The notes: generated by a model from the sequence alone, not told the origin. A stretch of DNA of 40,703 nt from Natronomonas sp. (GCF_028274965.1 NZ_JAQCNO010000070.1:1-40703), one strand, 5' to 3'; shown: positions 1 through 7,515, numbered from the stretch's first letter. A program made the numbers and translations.

Positions 1-540
1 TTCGCGCGATTGACCGGAGAAAACGTGACTCACGAGGCGTTCGAAGCTGCTGGTTTCGATCCAGAGACGGTTGTTTTGAGCGACTCTCGAAATTGTATCC
101 ACTGTAAAATCCCGGTGCGGAACAGCAGCTTTTGCGAGAAACTGACCGATCAAGGAGCTGCGATAAATCAGATCACAAACGCTTCCGAGTCCAACGAGAT
201 CGTGGTTTCAGTAACCGTGCCATTCACAGTCGACGTCGGGGAATATCTGAGTTCACTCCGGGAAGACTACAGCGATCTCACCCTGTTATCCAAACTGGAT
301 AGTGAGCGGGGAGAAACCAATACCTCGCTCTCAGCACGTCTTGATGGAGCTCTTACCGCCCGGCAAGAAGAAGTCTTGCAGACGGCGCTCTACGCAGGGT
401 ATTTTAATTGGCCGCGGGATGCAGATTCGACGTCGATTGCCGAGACTCTCGATATCGCACAGTCAACGTTCAACCAGCATCTTCGAGCTGCTGAGTCTAA
501 TCTGCTGACGACTCTCTATCAGGATTCAACCGAACCGTGA
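1..540 (+). CDS. Bat-type HTH transcriptional regulator, 3' part
   Basis: The reading frame is open to the left edge of the window, so the true start is probably upstream; the first in-window start-like codon is TTG at 10. The visible part is about 179 residues. Residues roughly 105-170 form the HTH_10 (bacterio-opsin activator) DNA-binding domain: LTARQEEVLQTALYAGYFNWPR, then a helix pair around SIAETLDIAQSTFNQHLRAAE. The preceding 100 residues resemble the sensor-linked segment found before HTH_10 in haloarchaeal regulators and contain a CIHC pair. Many relatives carry PAS or GAF domains at the N-terminus, which would lie outside the window. The role is inferred as a transcription regulator; the target genes are unknown. 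The DNA here is less GC-rich than the genes after 1100. Confidence 0.8.
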   Translation, partial: FARLTGENVTHEAFEAAGFDPETVVLSDSRNCIHCKIPVRNSSFCEKLTDQGAAINQITNASESNEIVVSVTVPFTVDVGEYLSSLREDYSDLTLLSKLDSERGETNTSLSARLDGALTARQEEVLQTALYAGYFNWPRDADSTSIAETLDIAQSTFNQHLRAAESNLLTTLYQDSTEP

Positions 541-671
541 CCTGGCTCAGAGCCACATTCTGAGGTATTCAGACTGCCCTGCCTGTGGCCAGTCGGAGAA
601 CTGGCTGCAAATAGCGATCCTTTCCATATAGGCATTAAATTTGGTAGCCCGATATTAGAGGGCAGAAGACG

Positions 672-682
672 TTTGATTATAG
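672..682 (+). promoter_or_regulatory. TATA-like box before the HalOD1 gene
   Basis: The AT-rich stretch TTTGATTATAG lies about 17-27 bases before the ATG at 699. This fits a short or absent leader, as is common in haloarchaea. The inference rests on sequence and spacing only. Confidence 0.4.
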
Positions 683-698
683 AATAGATGTATCCTGT

Positions 699-1022
699 AT
701 GGCCAAAAGCTCTCCGCACCGAGAGTCTGAACCTACGGGATGGAGTACAGATTCCCAAGTAGTGCGTGAATTTGACAGACCTGTCTGTGTTTCGGATGCG
801 GTCATTGAGACAGTTATGAAAGCAGTCGAAGACTGGCCGGAGCTCAGCAGATCACCTCCGGTGTTGGAATTCGTTGATGCAGACAAATTAGATGGCTTGT
901 TCAAAACTCGTACAGTCGAGGAGACCAGTCATATGCCCTCTGTGGAGTTTCTCTTTCAGGACGCACTTGTGACGATCATGTACGCATCAACGGTGCGTGT
1001 CATCGTCGAACGAGACGCGTGA
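699..1022 (+). CDS. HalOD1 output domain protein
   Basis: This is a 107-residue soluble acidic protein. The core (about residues 20-107) matches the haloarchaeal HalOD1 output domain: a helix near SDAVIETVMKAVED, then PPVLEFVDADKLDGLF, then a strand pair with PSVEFLFQDALVTIM and a final VRVIVE strand. HalOD1 domains are known as small C-terminal or stand-alone units linked to haloarchaeal signalling; their molecular activity is not established. The upstream 158 bases separate it from the Bat-type regulator on the same strand, and a TATA-like box precedes it, so it probably has its own promoter. It shares the lower GC content of the first kilobase and may belong to a transferred or accessory segment. 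Confidence 0.8.
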   Translation: MAKSSPHRESEPTGWSTDSQVVREFDRPVCVSDAVIETVMKAVEDWPELSRSPPVLEFVDADKLDGLFKTRTVEETSHMPSVEFLFQDALVTIMYASTVRVIVERDA

Positions 1023-1111
1023 GTGAGAATAGCCCTGCTAATCCCGGTGTGGTCTCAACTTCCAAGATCGCGGGCCGCCGGGCGGCACCCGGCGGACGAA
1101 CGCGAGAGGCG

Positions 1112-2599
1112 CTACTCGTCGTCGAGGGCGTGCCACGACAGCCGCGGGTTCCGTGCCGCTGACGCCTGGTCGATCCGGCGGGCGGCCGTCCGGTTCGGCG
1201 CGTCCGCAAGCGTGTCGTCGTCGTCGGCGCGAGCGGCGTTGAACGCCGCGGCCAGCTGGTCAAGCGTCCGCTTTCGCTCCGCCTCGGTCGGCTCGGTCAT
1301 CAGCGCCTCCGAGACGATCTCCGGCCACTTCGTCGTCGGCGGGTGGACGCCGTAGTCCAGCATTCGTTTCGCAACGTCGGCGGCGTCCTGTTTGCCGGCG
1401 CTGGCGACGAACTCGTGGTGGAACGGTCCGAAGGGGATCTCGTAGTCGACCCGTTCGGCGAGGTAGTTCGCGTTGAGGACGGCTTTGGCGCTCGCGTCCG
1501 TCAGCCCCTCCTCGCCGAGCCGCGAGATGTACGCGTAGGTCTTCAACAGCACGAGCCAGTTGCCCTCGTACCCGTGGACCTTCCCGATGGTCTGGTCGGG
1601 CGTGTACCGCTCGTAGCCGTCCTCGGCCTGTCGGACGTGCGGGTCCGGGAGAAAGGGCGCCAGGTCCGCGACCACACCGACCGGGCCGGCCCCCGGACCG
1701 CCGCCGCCGTGCGGCGTTGCGAACGTCTTGTGGACGTTGTAGTGCATCACGTCGAACCCCATGTCGCCGGGGCGGCCGCGTCCGAGCAGCGCGTTGAGGT
1801 TCGCGCCGTCGTAGTACAGCAGTCCGCCGACGTCGTGGACCATCCCCGCTATCTCGACGATGTCGCGCTCGAACAGGCCGAGCGTGTTGGGGTTGGTCAG
1901 CATCAGCGCTGCGGTCTCCTCGGAGAGCGCGGCGTCGAGCGCCTCGAGGTCGACGCGGCCGTCCTCGGCGCTCGGCAGCTCGACGACGTCGTACCCCGCC
2001 ATGGCGGCGCTCGCGAAGTTGGTTCCGTGGGCCGACTCCGGGACGATCACCTCGCTTCGCTCGTCGCCGTTGGCCTCGTGGAAGGCCCTGGCGACGAGTA
2101 TCCCCGTGAACTCGCCGGCGGCGCCGGCCGGCGGCTGGAGGGTCACGGCGTCCATCCCGCCGATCGTCGCGAGCTGCGCTTGGAGCCGGTAGCGGAGCGC
2201 CAACACGCCCTGGACGGACCGCGTGGAGCGGTCGGGGTGGACGGAGGCCTCGGGGTGGGCCGCGACGTCCTCGGTGAACTTCGGGTTGTACTTCATCGTA
2301 CAGGACCCGAGCGGGAACGGCCCGGAGTCCACGCCGTAGTTCATCTCCGAGAGCCTGGTGTAGTGTCGGGCCAGCGTCGGCTCCGAGACCGCCGGCAGCG
2401 TCAGTTCCTCGCGCGTCAGGTCGTCGGGCAGCGGCGACTCGACCGCGACGCGCTCGGTGTTCTTCTCGGACAAAAGCGGCTCGTACGCCTCCTCGCCGGC
2501 GCTCCAGCGGGCCTGATCGTAGGCGAGACGGTCCGCGTCGTCCGCGTCGTTTGCGCCGTCGGCGTCGTCCGCGCTGTCGGCCCCGTTCGGCGGCGTCAT
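1112..2599 (-). CDS. gcvPB: Glycine dehydrogenase (decarboxylating) subunit 2
   Basis: This 495-residue protein is the PLP-binding half of the split P-protein of the glycine cleavage system. The P-protein decarboxylates glycine and passes the aminomethyl group to lipoylated H-protein. The PLP lysine is in [16 protein letters not shown], and the N-terminal half has the typical [10 protein letters not shown] motif. I chose the ATG at 2599 because it gives the ATGA overlap with the end of gcvPA; a longer open frame to 2926 overlaps gcvPA heavily and has no family similarity. An acidic Ala/Asp-rich stretch of about 25 residues precedes the conserved region. No gcvT, gcvH or lipoyl ligase is beside it, so the other components must lie elsewhere. 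Confidence 0.95.
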   Translation of the reverse strand: MTPPNGADSADDADGANDADDADRLAYDQARWSAGEEAYEPLLSEKNTERVAVESPLPDDLTREELTLPAVSEPTLARHYTRLSEMNYGVDSGPFPLGSCTMKYNPKFTEDVAAHPEASVHPDRSTRSVQGVLALRYRLQAQLATIGGMDAVTLQPPAGAAGEFTGILVARAFHEANGDERSEVIVPESAHGTNFASAAMAGYDVVELPSAEDGRVDLEALDAALSEETAALMLTNPNTLGLFERDIVEIAGMVHDVGGLLYYDGANLNALLGRGRPGDMGFDVMHYNVHKTFATPHGGGGPGAGPVGVVADLAPFLPDPHVRQAEDGYERYTPDQTIGKVHGYEGNWLVLLKTYAYISRLGEEGLTDASAKAVLNANYLAERVDYEIPFGPFHHEFVASAGKQDAADVAKRMLDYGVHPPTTKWPEIVSEALMTEPTEAERKRTLDQLAAAFNAARADDDDTLADAPNRTAARRIDQASAARNPRLSWHALDDE

Positions 2600-3924
2600 C
2601 GGGCGGCCTCCCGGAGGGCCTCGACGAACCCATCGAGGGTCCCGTCGTTCGTTTCGGTGACACAGACCTGTATCTCGTGTTCGCCGACGGCGTGGACGGC
2701 GTAGCCCGCGGCTTCGAGGTCCTCGCGGACGGCGGCGGCCGGCTGGTCGGTGCGGGCGAGGAACTCCCGGAAGTGGTGTCGGTCGTGGACCGGGGCTTTG
2801 ATGCCCCCGATGTCGTCGACCCGCTCGGCGAGCGTCTCGGCCCGGGTGACACACTCGTTTGCGAGTTCGGTGAGCCCCTCCGGACCGAGCCAGGCCGCGT
2901 GCATCGCGATGCGGAGGGCGACCCACGCCTGGTTCGTACAGATGTTCGAGGTCGCCCGCTCGCGGCGGATGTGCTGTTCGCGGGTCTGCAGCGTCAGGGT
3001 GTACGCCCGCCGGCCGCGTTCGTCCTCGCCGGCGCCGACGAGACGGCCGGGGACCTGACGGAGAAACGCCTCCCGGCAGGCGAAGAGGCCGGTCCCCATG
3101 CCGTATGCCGACGGGAGGCCGAGCGTCGACGCGTCGCCGATGACGACGTCCGCCCCGGCGTCGGCCGGGCGCTCTAGCACCGACAGCGCGATCGGGTCCG
3201 ATCCGACGGCGAACAGCGCGTCGTGGTCGGCCGCCAACCCGCCGATCGATCCCAGCCGCTCTTCGATAACGCCCCGGACGGTCGGGGTCTCGGCGTACAC
3301 CAACAGCGTTTCGTCGTCGATCGACGCCTCGAGCGCCCCGAGGTCGGCGATGCCGTCGGTCATCGGGTAGGACTCGACGTCGATGTCGTGGCCGATCAGG
3401 TAGTTCGAGAGGGTTCGGCGGCGGCCCTCCTGGAGGTGTTCGGGCACGAGGATCCGGTCGCCGTCGGCCTCCCGGACGCGGACGGCGAGCGTCGCCGCCT
3501 CGCCGAGGGCCGTCGCGGCGTCGTACATCGAGCAGTTCGCGACGCCGAGTCCGGTCAACTCGACGATCATCGATTGGTACTCGAAGAGCGCCTGTAGGAA
3601 CCCCTGGGCGACCTCGGGTTGGTACTGGGTGTAGCTCGTCAGGAACTCCGAGCGGGCCGACAGTCGGTCGACGAGCGACGGGACGTAGTGGTCGTAGTGG
3701 CCCCGGCCGAGGAACTCGACGAGGTCGTCGTTGCGGCTCAGCGTGCGATCGACGAGCGCCCGCACCGTCCGCTCGTCCTTCGGGTCGATGTCGAGCGATC
3801 CGTCGAACCGGACCGACTCCGGGATGTCGAAGAGGGCCGCCTCGGTGTCGACCCCGACCGCCGATAGCATCGCCGCCGTCTCTGCGTCCGTGTGTGACGC
3901 GTAGGGGCTGCCGTTCGTTGTCAT
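2596..3924 (-). CDS. gcvPA: Glycine dehydrogenase (decarboxylating) subunit 1
   Basis: This 442-residue protein is the N-terminal-type half of the split glycine decarboxylase P-protein and pairs with gcvPB in a heterotetramer. Family marks include [31 protein letters not shown], a [11 protein letters not shown] segment and a [14 protein letters not shown] motif near residue 330. The start at 3924 ([12 protein letters not shown]) is preferred over an upstream extension to 4188 that is Arg/Pro-rich and looks non-coding. Its TGA overlaps the gcvPB ATG by four bases, so the two are translationally coupled. The 148 bases upstream hold no gene; a CCTATTACC stretch on the minus strand near 3965 is a possible distal promoter element, but it is weak. 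Confidence 0.95.
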   Translation of the reverse strand: MTTNGSPYASHTDAETAAMLSAVGVDTEAALFDIPESVRFDGSLDIDPKDERTVRALVDRTLSRNDDLVEFLGRGHYDHYVPSLVDRLSARSEFLTSYTQYQPEVAQGFLQALFEYQSMIVELTGLGVANCSMYDAATALGEAATLAVRVREADGDRILVPEHLQEGRRRTLSNYLIGHDIDVESYPMTDGIADLGALEASIDDETLLVYAETPTVRGVIEERLGSIGGLAADHDALFAVGSDPIALSVLERPADAGADVVIGDASTLGLPSAYGMGTGLFACREAFLRQVPGRLVGAGEDERGRRAYTLTLQTREQHIRRERATSNICTNQAWVALRIAMHAAWLGPEGLTELANECVTRAETLAERVDDIGGIKAPVHDRHHFREFLARTDQPAAAVREDLEAAGYAVHAVGEHEIQVCVTETNDGTLDGFVEALREAAR

Positions 3925-4072
3925 GAGAACGTGTCGTTGACGGCGGTTGGCACCGGGAGGTAATAGGGGTTGTGAGAGCACGAACCGGACGGGGTCGGCG
4001 GTCGCGCGGCGCGTCTCGGCTCCGGCGTGGGGCGATGGCCGTCGGCTGCGCGGCCCGGCCGCCGCGGGCGCG

Positions 4073-4453
4073 TCAGTCCGTCCGGCAGGCGACGTTCCAG
4101 GACGTCTCCGAGGACTCACACAACCGTTCGTAGAAGGCCCGAAGCCCGTCGCGCTCGGTCTCCGGCAGCACGTACAACTCGACGGCACCGTCCCGGACCG
4201 CCGCCCGGAACGTGTCGCCGGTCCGGTCGTCGTGAACGAGATACAGCGGCATCGGGAGGTCGAACCAGTCGCCGTACCGGTACGGGGGGCGGCGGAGAAC
4301 CGCCTCGACGAGCGCCCGGAGCGCGTCGTCGTCGTACTCTCCGGCCGGCGTCAGCGAGAACACCGTCTGGCCCTCGTACTCGACGCCGCCGCGCCGGGGG
4401 TAGCGCCTGGTCGGGCGCTTCGGGATGGCGAACGTCGGCTGGTCGTCGGCCAC
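4073..4453 (-). CDS. Haloarchaeal protein of unknown function (126 aa)
   Basis: I do not recognise a named family. The 126-residue product is soluble, acidic overall and starts with a short basic-proline segment ([11 protein letters not shown]). A middle part follows with [27 protein letters not shown], and a C-terminal part with a strand [12 protein letters not shown], a helix and a final NVAC. There is no signal peptide, membrane segment or obvious catalytic motif; the two Cys residues (CESS, VACR) are too far apart to form a CxxC site. It has its own TATA-like box 25-31 bases upstream of its ATG, which supports a real leaderless gene. It is transcribed away from the SRAP gene. Coding bias resembles its neighbours. 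Confidence 0.7.
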   Translation of the reverse strand: MADDQPTFAIPKRPTRRYPRRGGVEYEGQTVFSLTPAGEYDDDALRALVEAVLRRPPYRYGDWFDLPMPLYLVHDDRTGDTFRAAVRDGAVELYVLPETERDGLRAFYERLCESSETSWNVACRTD

Positions 4454-4477
4454 GGGCGTTGTACGTCGTCAGATGGG

Positions 4478-4484
4478 TTAAATT
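4478..4484 (-). promoter_or_regulatory. TATA-like box for the gene starting at 4453
   Basis: On the minus strand this reads AATTTAA and is centred about 28 bases before the ATG at 4453. This is the spacing expected for leaderless haloarchaeal transcription. It is inferred from sequence and position. Confidence 0.5.
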
Positions 4485-4541
4485 CGCCGGCGAACGACCA
4501 ATGGGGGCGTCGGGTCCGGCGGCCTAGCGCCCGGCGTCAGC

Positions 4542-4547
4542 TATAAC
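4542..4547 (+). promoter_or_regulatory. TATA-like box for the SRAP gene
   Basis: TATAAC is centred about 28 bases upstream of the ATG at 4572. The spacing supports the shorter MCGRYS start and a leaderless message. The GTG at 4560 would lie too near this box to be transcribed from it as a leaderless start. Confidence 0.5.
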
Positions 4548-4571
4548 GAGCGGGAGGCCGTGTCCGTCGGT

Positions 4572-5255
4572 ATGTGTGGACGATACAGCCTCTTCACCCC
4601 ACGGGGCGATCTCGAAGCGCGCTTCGACGCGGCGTTCGAGGGGTTCGAGCCGCGGTACAACGCCGCCCCGGGACAGTCGCTGCCGGTCGTCACCGACGCC
4701 GATCCGGACCGCGCCCGGTGGCTCGAGTGGGGTCTCGTTCCGCGGTGGGCAGACAGCGCCAGCGACTCCCATATCAACGCCCGCGCCGAGACGGTGGCCG
4801 ACAAGCCCGCCTTCGCCGAGGCCTACGAGCGCCGGCGCTGTCTCGTCCCCGCCGACGGGTTCTACGAGTGGGTCGATGACGGGGGCGGAACGCAGCCCTA
4901 CCGGGTCGCATACGACGACGACCGGCCGTTCGCGATGGCCGGCCTCTGGGAGCGCTGGACGCCGGAGACCCGACAGGCGGGCCTCGGCGATTTCGGCGAC
5001 GGGGCCTCGGAACCGACCGACGGCGGTCCGATCGAGACGTTCACCGTGATAACGACGGAGCCGAACGAGGTCGTCGAGCCGCTCCACCATCGGATGGCGG
5101 TCATCCTCGGGCCGGAGGAGGAAGACGAGTGGCTCGCCGGCGGGGACGTGCCGCTCGATCCGGCGCCGCCGTCGGGGCTCCGTTCGTACCCCGTCTCGAC
5201 CGCGGTCAACAGCCCCGCAAACGACGACCCGGAGCTGATCCGACCGCTCGAGTGA
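4572..5255 (+). CDS. SOS response-associated (SRAP/HMCES-YedK) protein
   Basis: This 227-residue protein belongs to the SRAP family, which forms a DNA-protein crosslink with abasic sites in single-stranded DNA and so shields them during replication. The active-site set is visible: Cys2 exposed after Met removal (MCGRYS), Asn69 in HINARAET, Glu99 in DGFYEW and His173 in HHRMAV. Because Cys2 must be the processed N-terminus, the ATG at 4572 is the correct start and the GTG at 4560 is rejected; the TATA box agrees. An acidic, Gly-rich stretch around residues 138-152 looks like a halophile loop insertion. It is a single gene between divergent and downstream single genes, so it probably acts alone. 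Confidence 0.93.
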   Translation: MCGRYSLFTPRGDLEARFDAAFEGFEPRYNAAPGQSLPVVTDADPDRARWLEWGLVPRWADSASDSHINARAETVADKPAFAEAYERRRCLVPADGFYEWVDDGGGTQPYRVAYDDDRPFAMAGLWERWTPETRQAGLGDFGDGASEPTDGGPIETFTVITTEPNEVVEPLHHRMAVILGPEEEDEWLAGGDVPLDPAPPSGLRSYPVSTAVNSPANDDPELIRPLE

Positions 5256-5268
5256 TCGCGCCGGGGAT

Positions 5269-5283
5269 CCGCCGCGTCGGCGG
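5269..5283. other. Short GC hairpin after the SRAP gene
   Basis: The sequence CCGCCG-CGT-CGGCGG is a perfect 6-base inverted repeat with a 3-base loop, 14 bases past the SRAP stop. It could be a weak terminator or RNA 3'-end structure. Such repeats are frequent by chance in DNA this rich in GC, so support is low. Confidence 0.25.
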
Positions 5284-5325
5284 CGATGTCACAACACCTA
5301 ACAGACCGGCGGACGGCACACGGGC

Positions 5326-6039
5326 ATGAAACGCGCACGCATCGAGACGGCCGATGGGGTGTTCGAAGGCGAGTACGACGACGGGACCGTCCGCACCGAC
5401 GCGGGGGTCTACGAGCCCGAGGCGTACGACCTGCTCGCCCCGTGTGAGCCCTCGGCGTTCTACTGCGTGGGCCGGAACTTCGGCGAGAAGGTGGCCCAGA
5501 TGGACTACGAGATCCCCGAGGAGCCGGACTTTTTCATCAAGCCGCCGGTGTCGTTGCACCCGCCCGAGGAGCCGATCCCGTACCCGAGCTTTTCGAGCGA
5601 GGTGACCTACGCCGGGGAGCTGGCGGCGGTCATCGACACGGGGTGCAAACGCGTCGACGAGAGCGACGTCGACGATGTTGTCCGGGGGTACACGATCCTC
5701 AACGACCTCGATTGCCTGGACCAACAGCGCCGGACGGCGCGAAAGGCCTTCGACGCCTCGGGGCCGCTGGGGCCGGTCGTCGCGGACGTCGAGCCGGTCG
5801 GTCTCGACATGACGACGCACATCAACGGCGAGCGGCGACAGGCGGACAACACCGAGAACATGTTCATCCGACCGCGGGAGGTCGTCTCGTTTCTCTCCGA
5901 GCGGTTCACGTTTCGGCCGGGCGACGTCGTCAGCTTCGGGAGCCCGGCCAACCCCGGGGTGATCGAGCCCGGCGACGAGATCGAGATTCACTACGAGGGG
6001 ATCGGAACGCTCAGAAACACCGTCGGGGAGCCGTCTTAG
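5326..6039 (+). CDS. Fumarylacetoacetate hydrolase (FAH) family protein
   Basis: This 237-residue protein has the FAH fold, whose members hydrolyse or decarboxylate acylpyruvate-like 2-oxo acids with a divalent metal. Visible marks are FYCVGRNFGEK near residue 45, FFIKPP near 69, the ELAAVI strand with Glu98, GYTILNDLD with Asp127, and a C-terminal RPGDVVSFGSP ... IEPGDEIEI block. The usual first metal ligand in the Y-E-x-E motif is missing: the sequence reads TYAGEL, so Ala stands where a Glu is expected. This may be a subfamily trait or mean a changed activity. The substrate cannot be told. It ends in a 4-base convergent overlap with the USP gene on the other strand. Confidence 0.85.
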   Translation: MKRARIETADGVFEGEYDDGTVRTDAGVYEPEAYDLLAPCEPSAFYCVGRNFGEKVAQMDYEIPEEPDFFIKPPVSLHPPEEPIPYPSFSSEVTYAGELAAVIDTGCKRVDESDVDDVVRGYTILNDLDCLDQQRRTARKAFDASGPLGPVVADVEPVGLDMTTHINGERRQADNTENMFIRPREVVSFLSERFTFRPGDVVSFGSPANPGVIEPGDEIEIHYEGIGTLRNTVGEPS

Positions 6040-6467
6040 CTGATATCGACGACGAGGACGGGGCGGTCGGCCTTCTTCACCACGCGCTCTGTCGTGCTGC
6101 CGAGGTTGAGCCGCTTTTCGCGCCCCGTCCGGGCGTGGGTGCCGAGGACGAGCAGGTCGATCGAGGCCTCCTCGGCGTACGAGAGGATCTCGCGGTGGGG
6201 GACGCCCTCGGGGGTCGCCGTCGTCACGGAGACGTCGGGATCGTCGATCCGGGCCCGCAGCTCCTCGACGGCGGTCGAGGCCTCGTCGACGAGTCGCGCC
6301 CGGACGTCGGGTTTCTCGTCGGCGTCGGCGGCGAGGACGACGCGTCTGTCGATCACCGAGACGACGTGCAAGTCGGCCCCGTACGCCGTCGCGGCGGCGT
6401 GTGCGTGATCCAGCGCCTCGACGGCACCGTCGCTTCCGTCGGTCGGCAACAGAACGGAGTCGTACAT
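6036..6467 (-). CDS. Universal stress protein (UspA family), single domain
   Basis: This 143-residue protein is one complete Usp domain, a dimeric alpha/beta nucleotide-binding fold. It opens with MYDSVLLPTDGSDGA, and the ATP-binding signature G-x2-G-x9-GS is present as GTHARTGREKRLNLGSTTE near residues 109-127, followed by the typical VVKKADRPVLVV strand. It is therefore likely the ATP-binding type. The start at 6467 is fixed by the conserved N-terminus; the open frame upstream to 6797 is non-coding in character. A TATA-like TTTGAAG lies 25-32 bases upstream. Its stop codon TAA overlaps the TAG of the convergent FAH gene. The role in stress or metabolite sensing is inferred from the family only. 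Confidence 0.92.
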   Translation of the reverse strand: MYDSVLLPTDGSDGAVEALDHAHAAATAYGADLHVVSVIDRRVVLAADADEKPDVRARLVDEASTAVEELRARIDDPDVSVTTATPEGVPHREILSYAEEASIDLLVLGTHARTGREKRLNLGSTTERVVKKADRPVLVVDIS

Positions 6468-6491
6468 GACACGCTCTCCGAGTCCCACCCA

Positions 6492-6499
6492 CTTCAAAC
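6492..6499 (-). promoter_or_regulatory. TATA-like box for the USP gene at 6467
   Basis: On the minus strand this reads GTTTGAAG and lies 25-32 bases before the ATG at 6467, fitting a leaderless transcript. It is supported by position only. Confidence 0.4.
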
Positions 6500-6552
6500 G
6501 GGCCGTCTCGCGTCTCGAGGGGCGGGCGGGCTCGGCTCCGGCGGTCGGCGCG

Positions 6553-6750
6553 TCACCCCCAGGCCTCGACGACGATCGCCTTCGACCCGCAGAACAGACA
6601 CGAATCGCCGTGTCGAAGCGCCGCGAGCTGCCGGCCGCAGCGCAGACAGTGCAACAGCTCTCTGTCCCCGCGCGCCAGTTCGCGCTCGATCTCCTCGGAT
6701 TGGGGCGGGATCGCGTGCTTCGGCCGGCGGAGGTCTCGGGACCCCGACAC
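6553..6750 (-). CDS. Small zinc-ribbon protein (65 aa)
   Basis: I read a 65-residue protein from a GTG at 6750. Its C-terminal half has two CxxC knuckles, Cys35-Cys38 (CLRCG) and Cys51-Cys54 (CLFCG), spaced like a zinc ribbon, preceded by an acidic helix EEIERELARGDRELLH. Haloarchaea encode many such one-domain zinc microproteins, mostly of unknown role. The GTG start is chosen because a TATA-like CATATTA sits 24-30 bases upstream, in keeping with leaderless expression; the longer frame to 6882 adds an Arg-rich unstructured stretch and runs through that box. Possible roles include nucleic-acid or protein binding; nothing visible decides this. Confidence 0.7.
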   Translation of the reverse strand: MSGSRDLRRPKHAIPPQSEEIERELARGDRELLHCLRCGRQLAALRHGDSCLFCGSKAIVVEAWG

Positions 6751-6773
6751 GGGCGTGTTACCGCGCCGCGCGC

Positions 6774-6780
6774 TAATATG
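6774..6780 (-). promoter_or_regulatory. TATA-like box for the zinc-ribbon gene
   Basis: CATATTA on the minus strand lies 24-30 bases before the GTG at 6750, and supports that start over longer alternatives. Confidence 0.45.
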
Positions 6781-6833
6781 GGTTGCCGTACCGACAACCG
6801 GGTGCCGACTCAGCGCTCGAAACCGAGAGGGCG

Positions 6834-6842
6834 TTGAAATAC
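6834..6842 (+). promoter_or_regulatory. TATA-like box for the small gene at 6864
   Basis: TTGAAATAC lies 22-30 bases upstream of the ATG at 6864. It marks the short ATG as the likely start rather than an upstream ATG at 6783. Confidence 0.4.
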
Positions 6843-6863
6843 GGACGCGGCGTACGACCGCGC

Positions 6864-7007
6864 ATGGCAGCCGACACCCCACGGACGGTCGAGACGGTCG
6901 CGACCGAGGGCGGCGAGGCGTACATCTCCCCGATGGCGGACTTTCTCGTGATCTCGCTTTTCGTCGTGGTGCTCGCGGTCGCCGCCGGTGCCGTTATACT
7001 GCCGTAG
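6864..7007 (+). CDS. Small single-span membrane protein (47 aa)
   Basis: This 47-residue product has a hydrophilic N-terminus (about 26 residues, TVETVATEGGEAYISP) and one hydrophobic C-terminal segment, MADFLVISLFVVVLAVAAGA, long enough to span the membrane. There is no signal-peptidase site. It is probably a tail-anchored microprotein with its N-terminus in the cytoplasm. No family is recognised. The gene is supported by a properly placed TATA-like box and by the clean amphipathic/hydrophobic layout. It ends 15 bases before another membrane-protein gene on the same strand, so the two may share a transcript. Confidence 0.6.
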   Translation: MAADTPRTVETVATEGGEAYISPMADFLVISLFVVVLAVAAGAVILP

Positions 7008-7022
7008 CTTCAGGGGACGCGT

Positions 7023-7352
7023 GTGAGCGACGACACCGTGGCGGTCCTCGGTTCGAACGAGCGGCTCCTCTGGATCGCCGCCGTCGGGTTGTACGGGGTC
7101 GGTGACGCGGTGACGACCGTTCTCGGGCTCTCGAGTGGCGGCGTAGCGGAGGCCGGACCGATCGCGAAACCGCTCGTCGAGGCCCACGGAAGAATCGCGC
7201 TCGTCGGCATCAAACTCGTCGTCTTCCCGGCGTTTTACGTCGTCTGGCGGGCGCTCGAGACGCCGGGGCGCGTCGCGGTCCCGTTCGCGCTGGCGCTCGT
7301 CGGCGGCGTGGTGACGGTCTGGAACGGCCTCGTCATCGCCGGCGTCGTCTGA
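7023..7352 (+). CDS. Small multi-span membrane protein (DUF5658-like)
   Basis: This 109-residue protein starts at a GTG (7023) and has three likely membrane segments: about residues 15-35 (LLWIAAVGLYGVGDAVTTV), 58-78 (ALVGIKLVVFPAFYVVW) and 86-108. The GDAVTTVLGL...GVAEAGPIAK pattern resembles the D-x2-TT ... G-x2-E-x2-P motif of DUF5658-type proteins, which have no known function. It lacks Cys residues. It lies 15 bases after the 47-residue membrane protein and converges on the 40-residue membrane protein at 7393. Family assignment is tentative; the membrane location is clear from hydropathy. Confidence 0.7.
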   Translation: MSDDTVAVLGSNERLLWIAAVGLYGVGDAVTTVLGLSSGGVAEAGPIAKPLVEAHGRIALVGIKLVVFPAFYVVWRALETPGRVAVPFALALVGGVVTVWNGLVIAGVV

Positions 7353-7392
7353 GCGCGGCCGACGCGTCGGGGCTCGCTGTGCTCGGGGACGC

Positions 7393-7515
7393 TCAGAGGA
7401 GCGCGGTTCCGAGCCGATAAAACACGCCTAGGAGGAATATCGCGACGAGGACAGCCGTCGTTGCGACGACGATGGGCGAGAGCCGCTGTTCGTCCTCGAC
7501 GATGTAGTCTTTCAT
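7393..7515 (-). CDS. Small single-span membrane protein (40 aa)
   Basis: This 40-residue product starts with a charged segment MKDYIVEDEQRLSP and continues with one hydrophobic helix, IVVATTAVLVAIFLLGVFY, ending in RLGTALL. It is likely a membrane microprotein with the acidic end in the cytoplasm. The ATG at 7515 is chosen because the upstream frame to 7809 overlaps the E1 alpha gene on the opposite strand and is not membrane-like. No family is recognised. The layout resembles the short membrane proteins of unknown role that haloarchaea often carry, and the composition is hard to explain by chance in this GC-rich DNA. Confidence 0.6.
   Translation of the reverse strand: MKDYIVEDEQRLSPIVVATTAVLVAIFLLGVFYRLGTALL

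Noticed and set aside
1343-2704. Long open frame on the plus strand opposite gcvPB
   Set aside because: The product is Val/Arg/Glu-rich with no recognisable family and lies antisense to a conserved gene. Such shadows are common in high-GC DNA.
4572-5255. SRAP protein as part of an SOS operon
   Set aside because: No recA-, lexA- or polymerase-like gene is nearby, and the gene has its own promoter. It is better seen as a single housekeeping gene.
7359-7370. Perfect 12-base palindrome CCGACGCGTCGG between convergent genes
   Set aside because: There is no loop for a hairpin, and short CG-rich palindromes are expected by chance here. No promoter or terminator context supports it.
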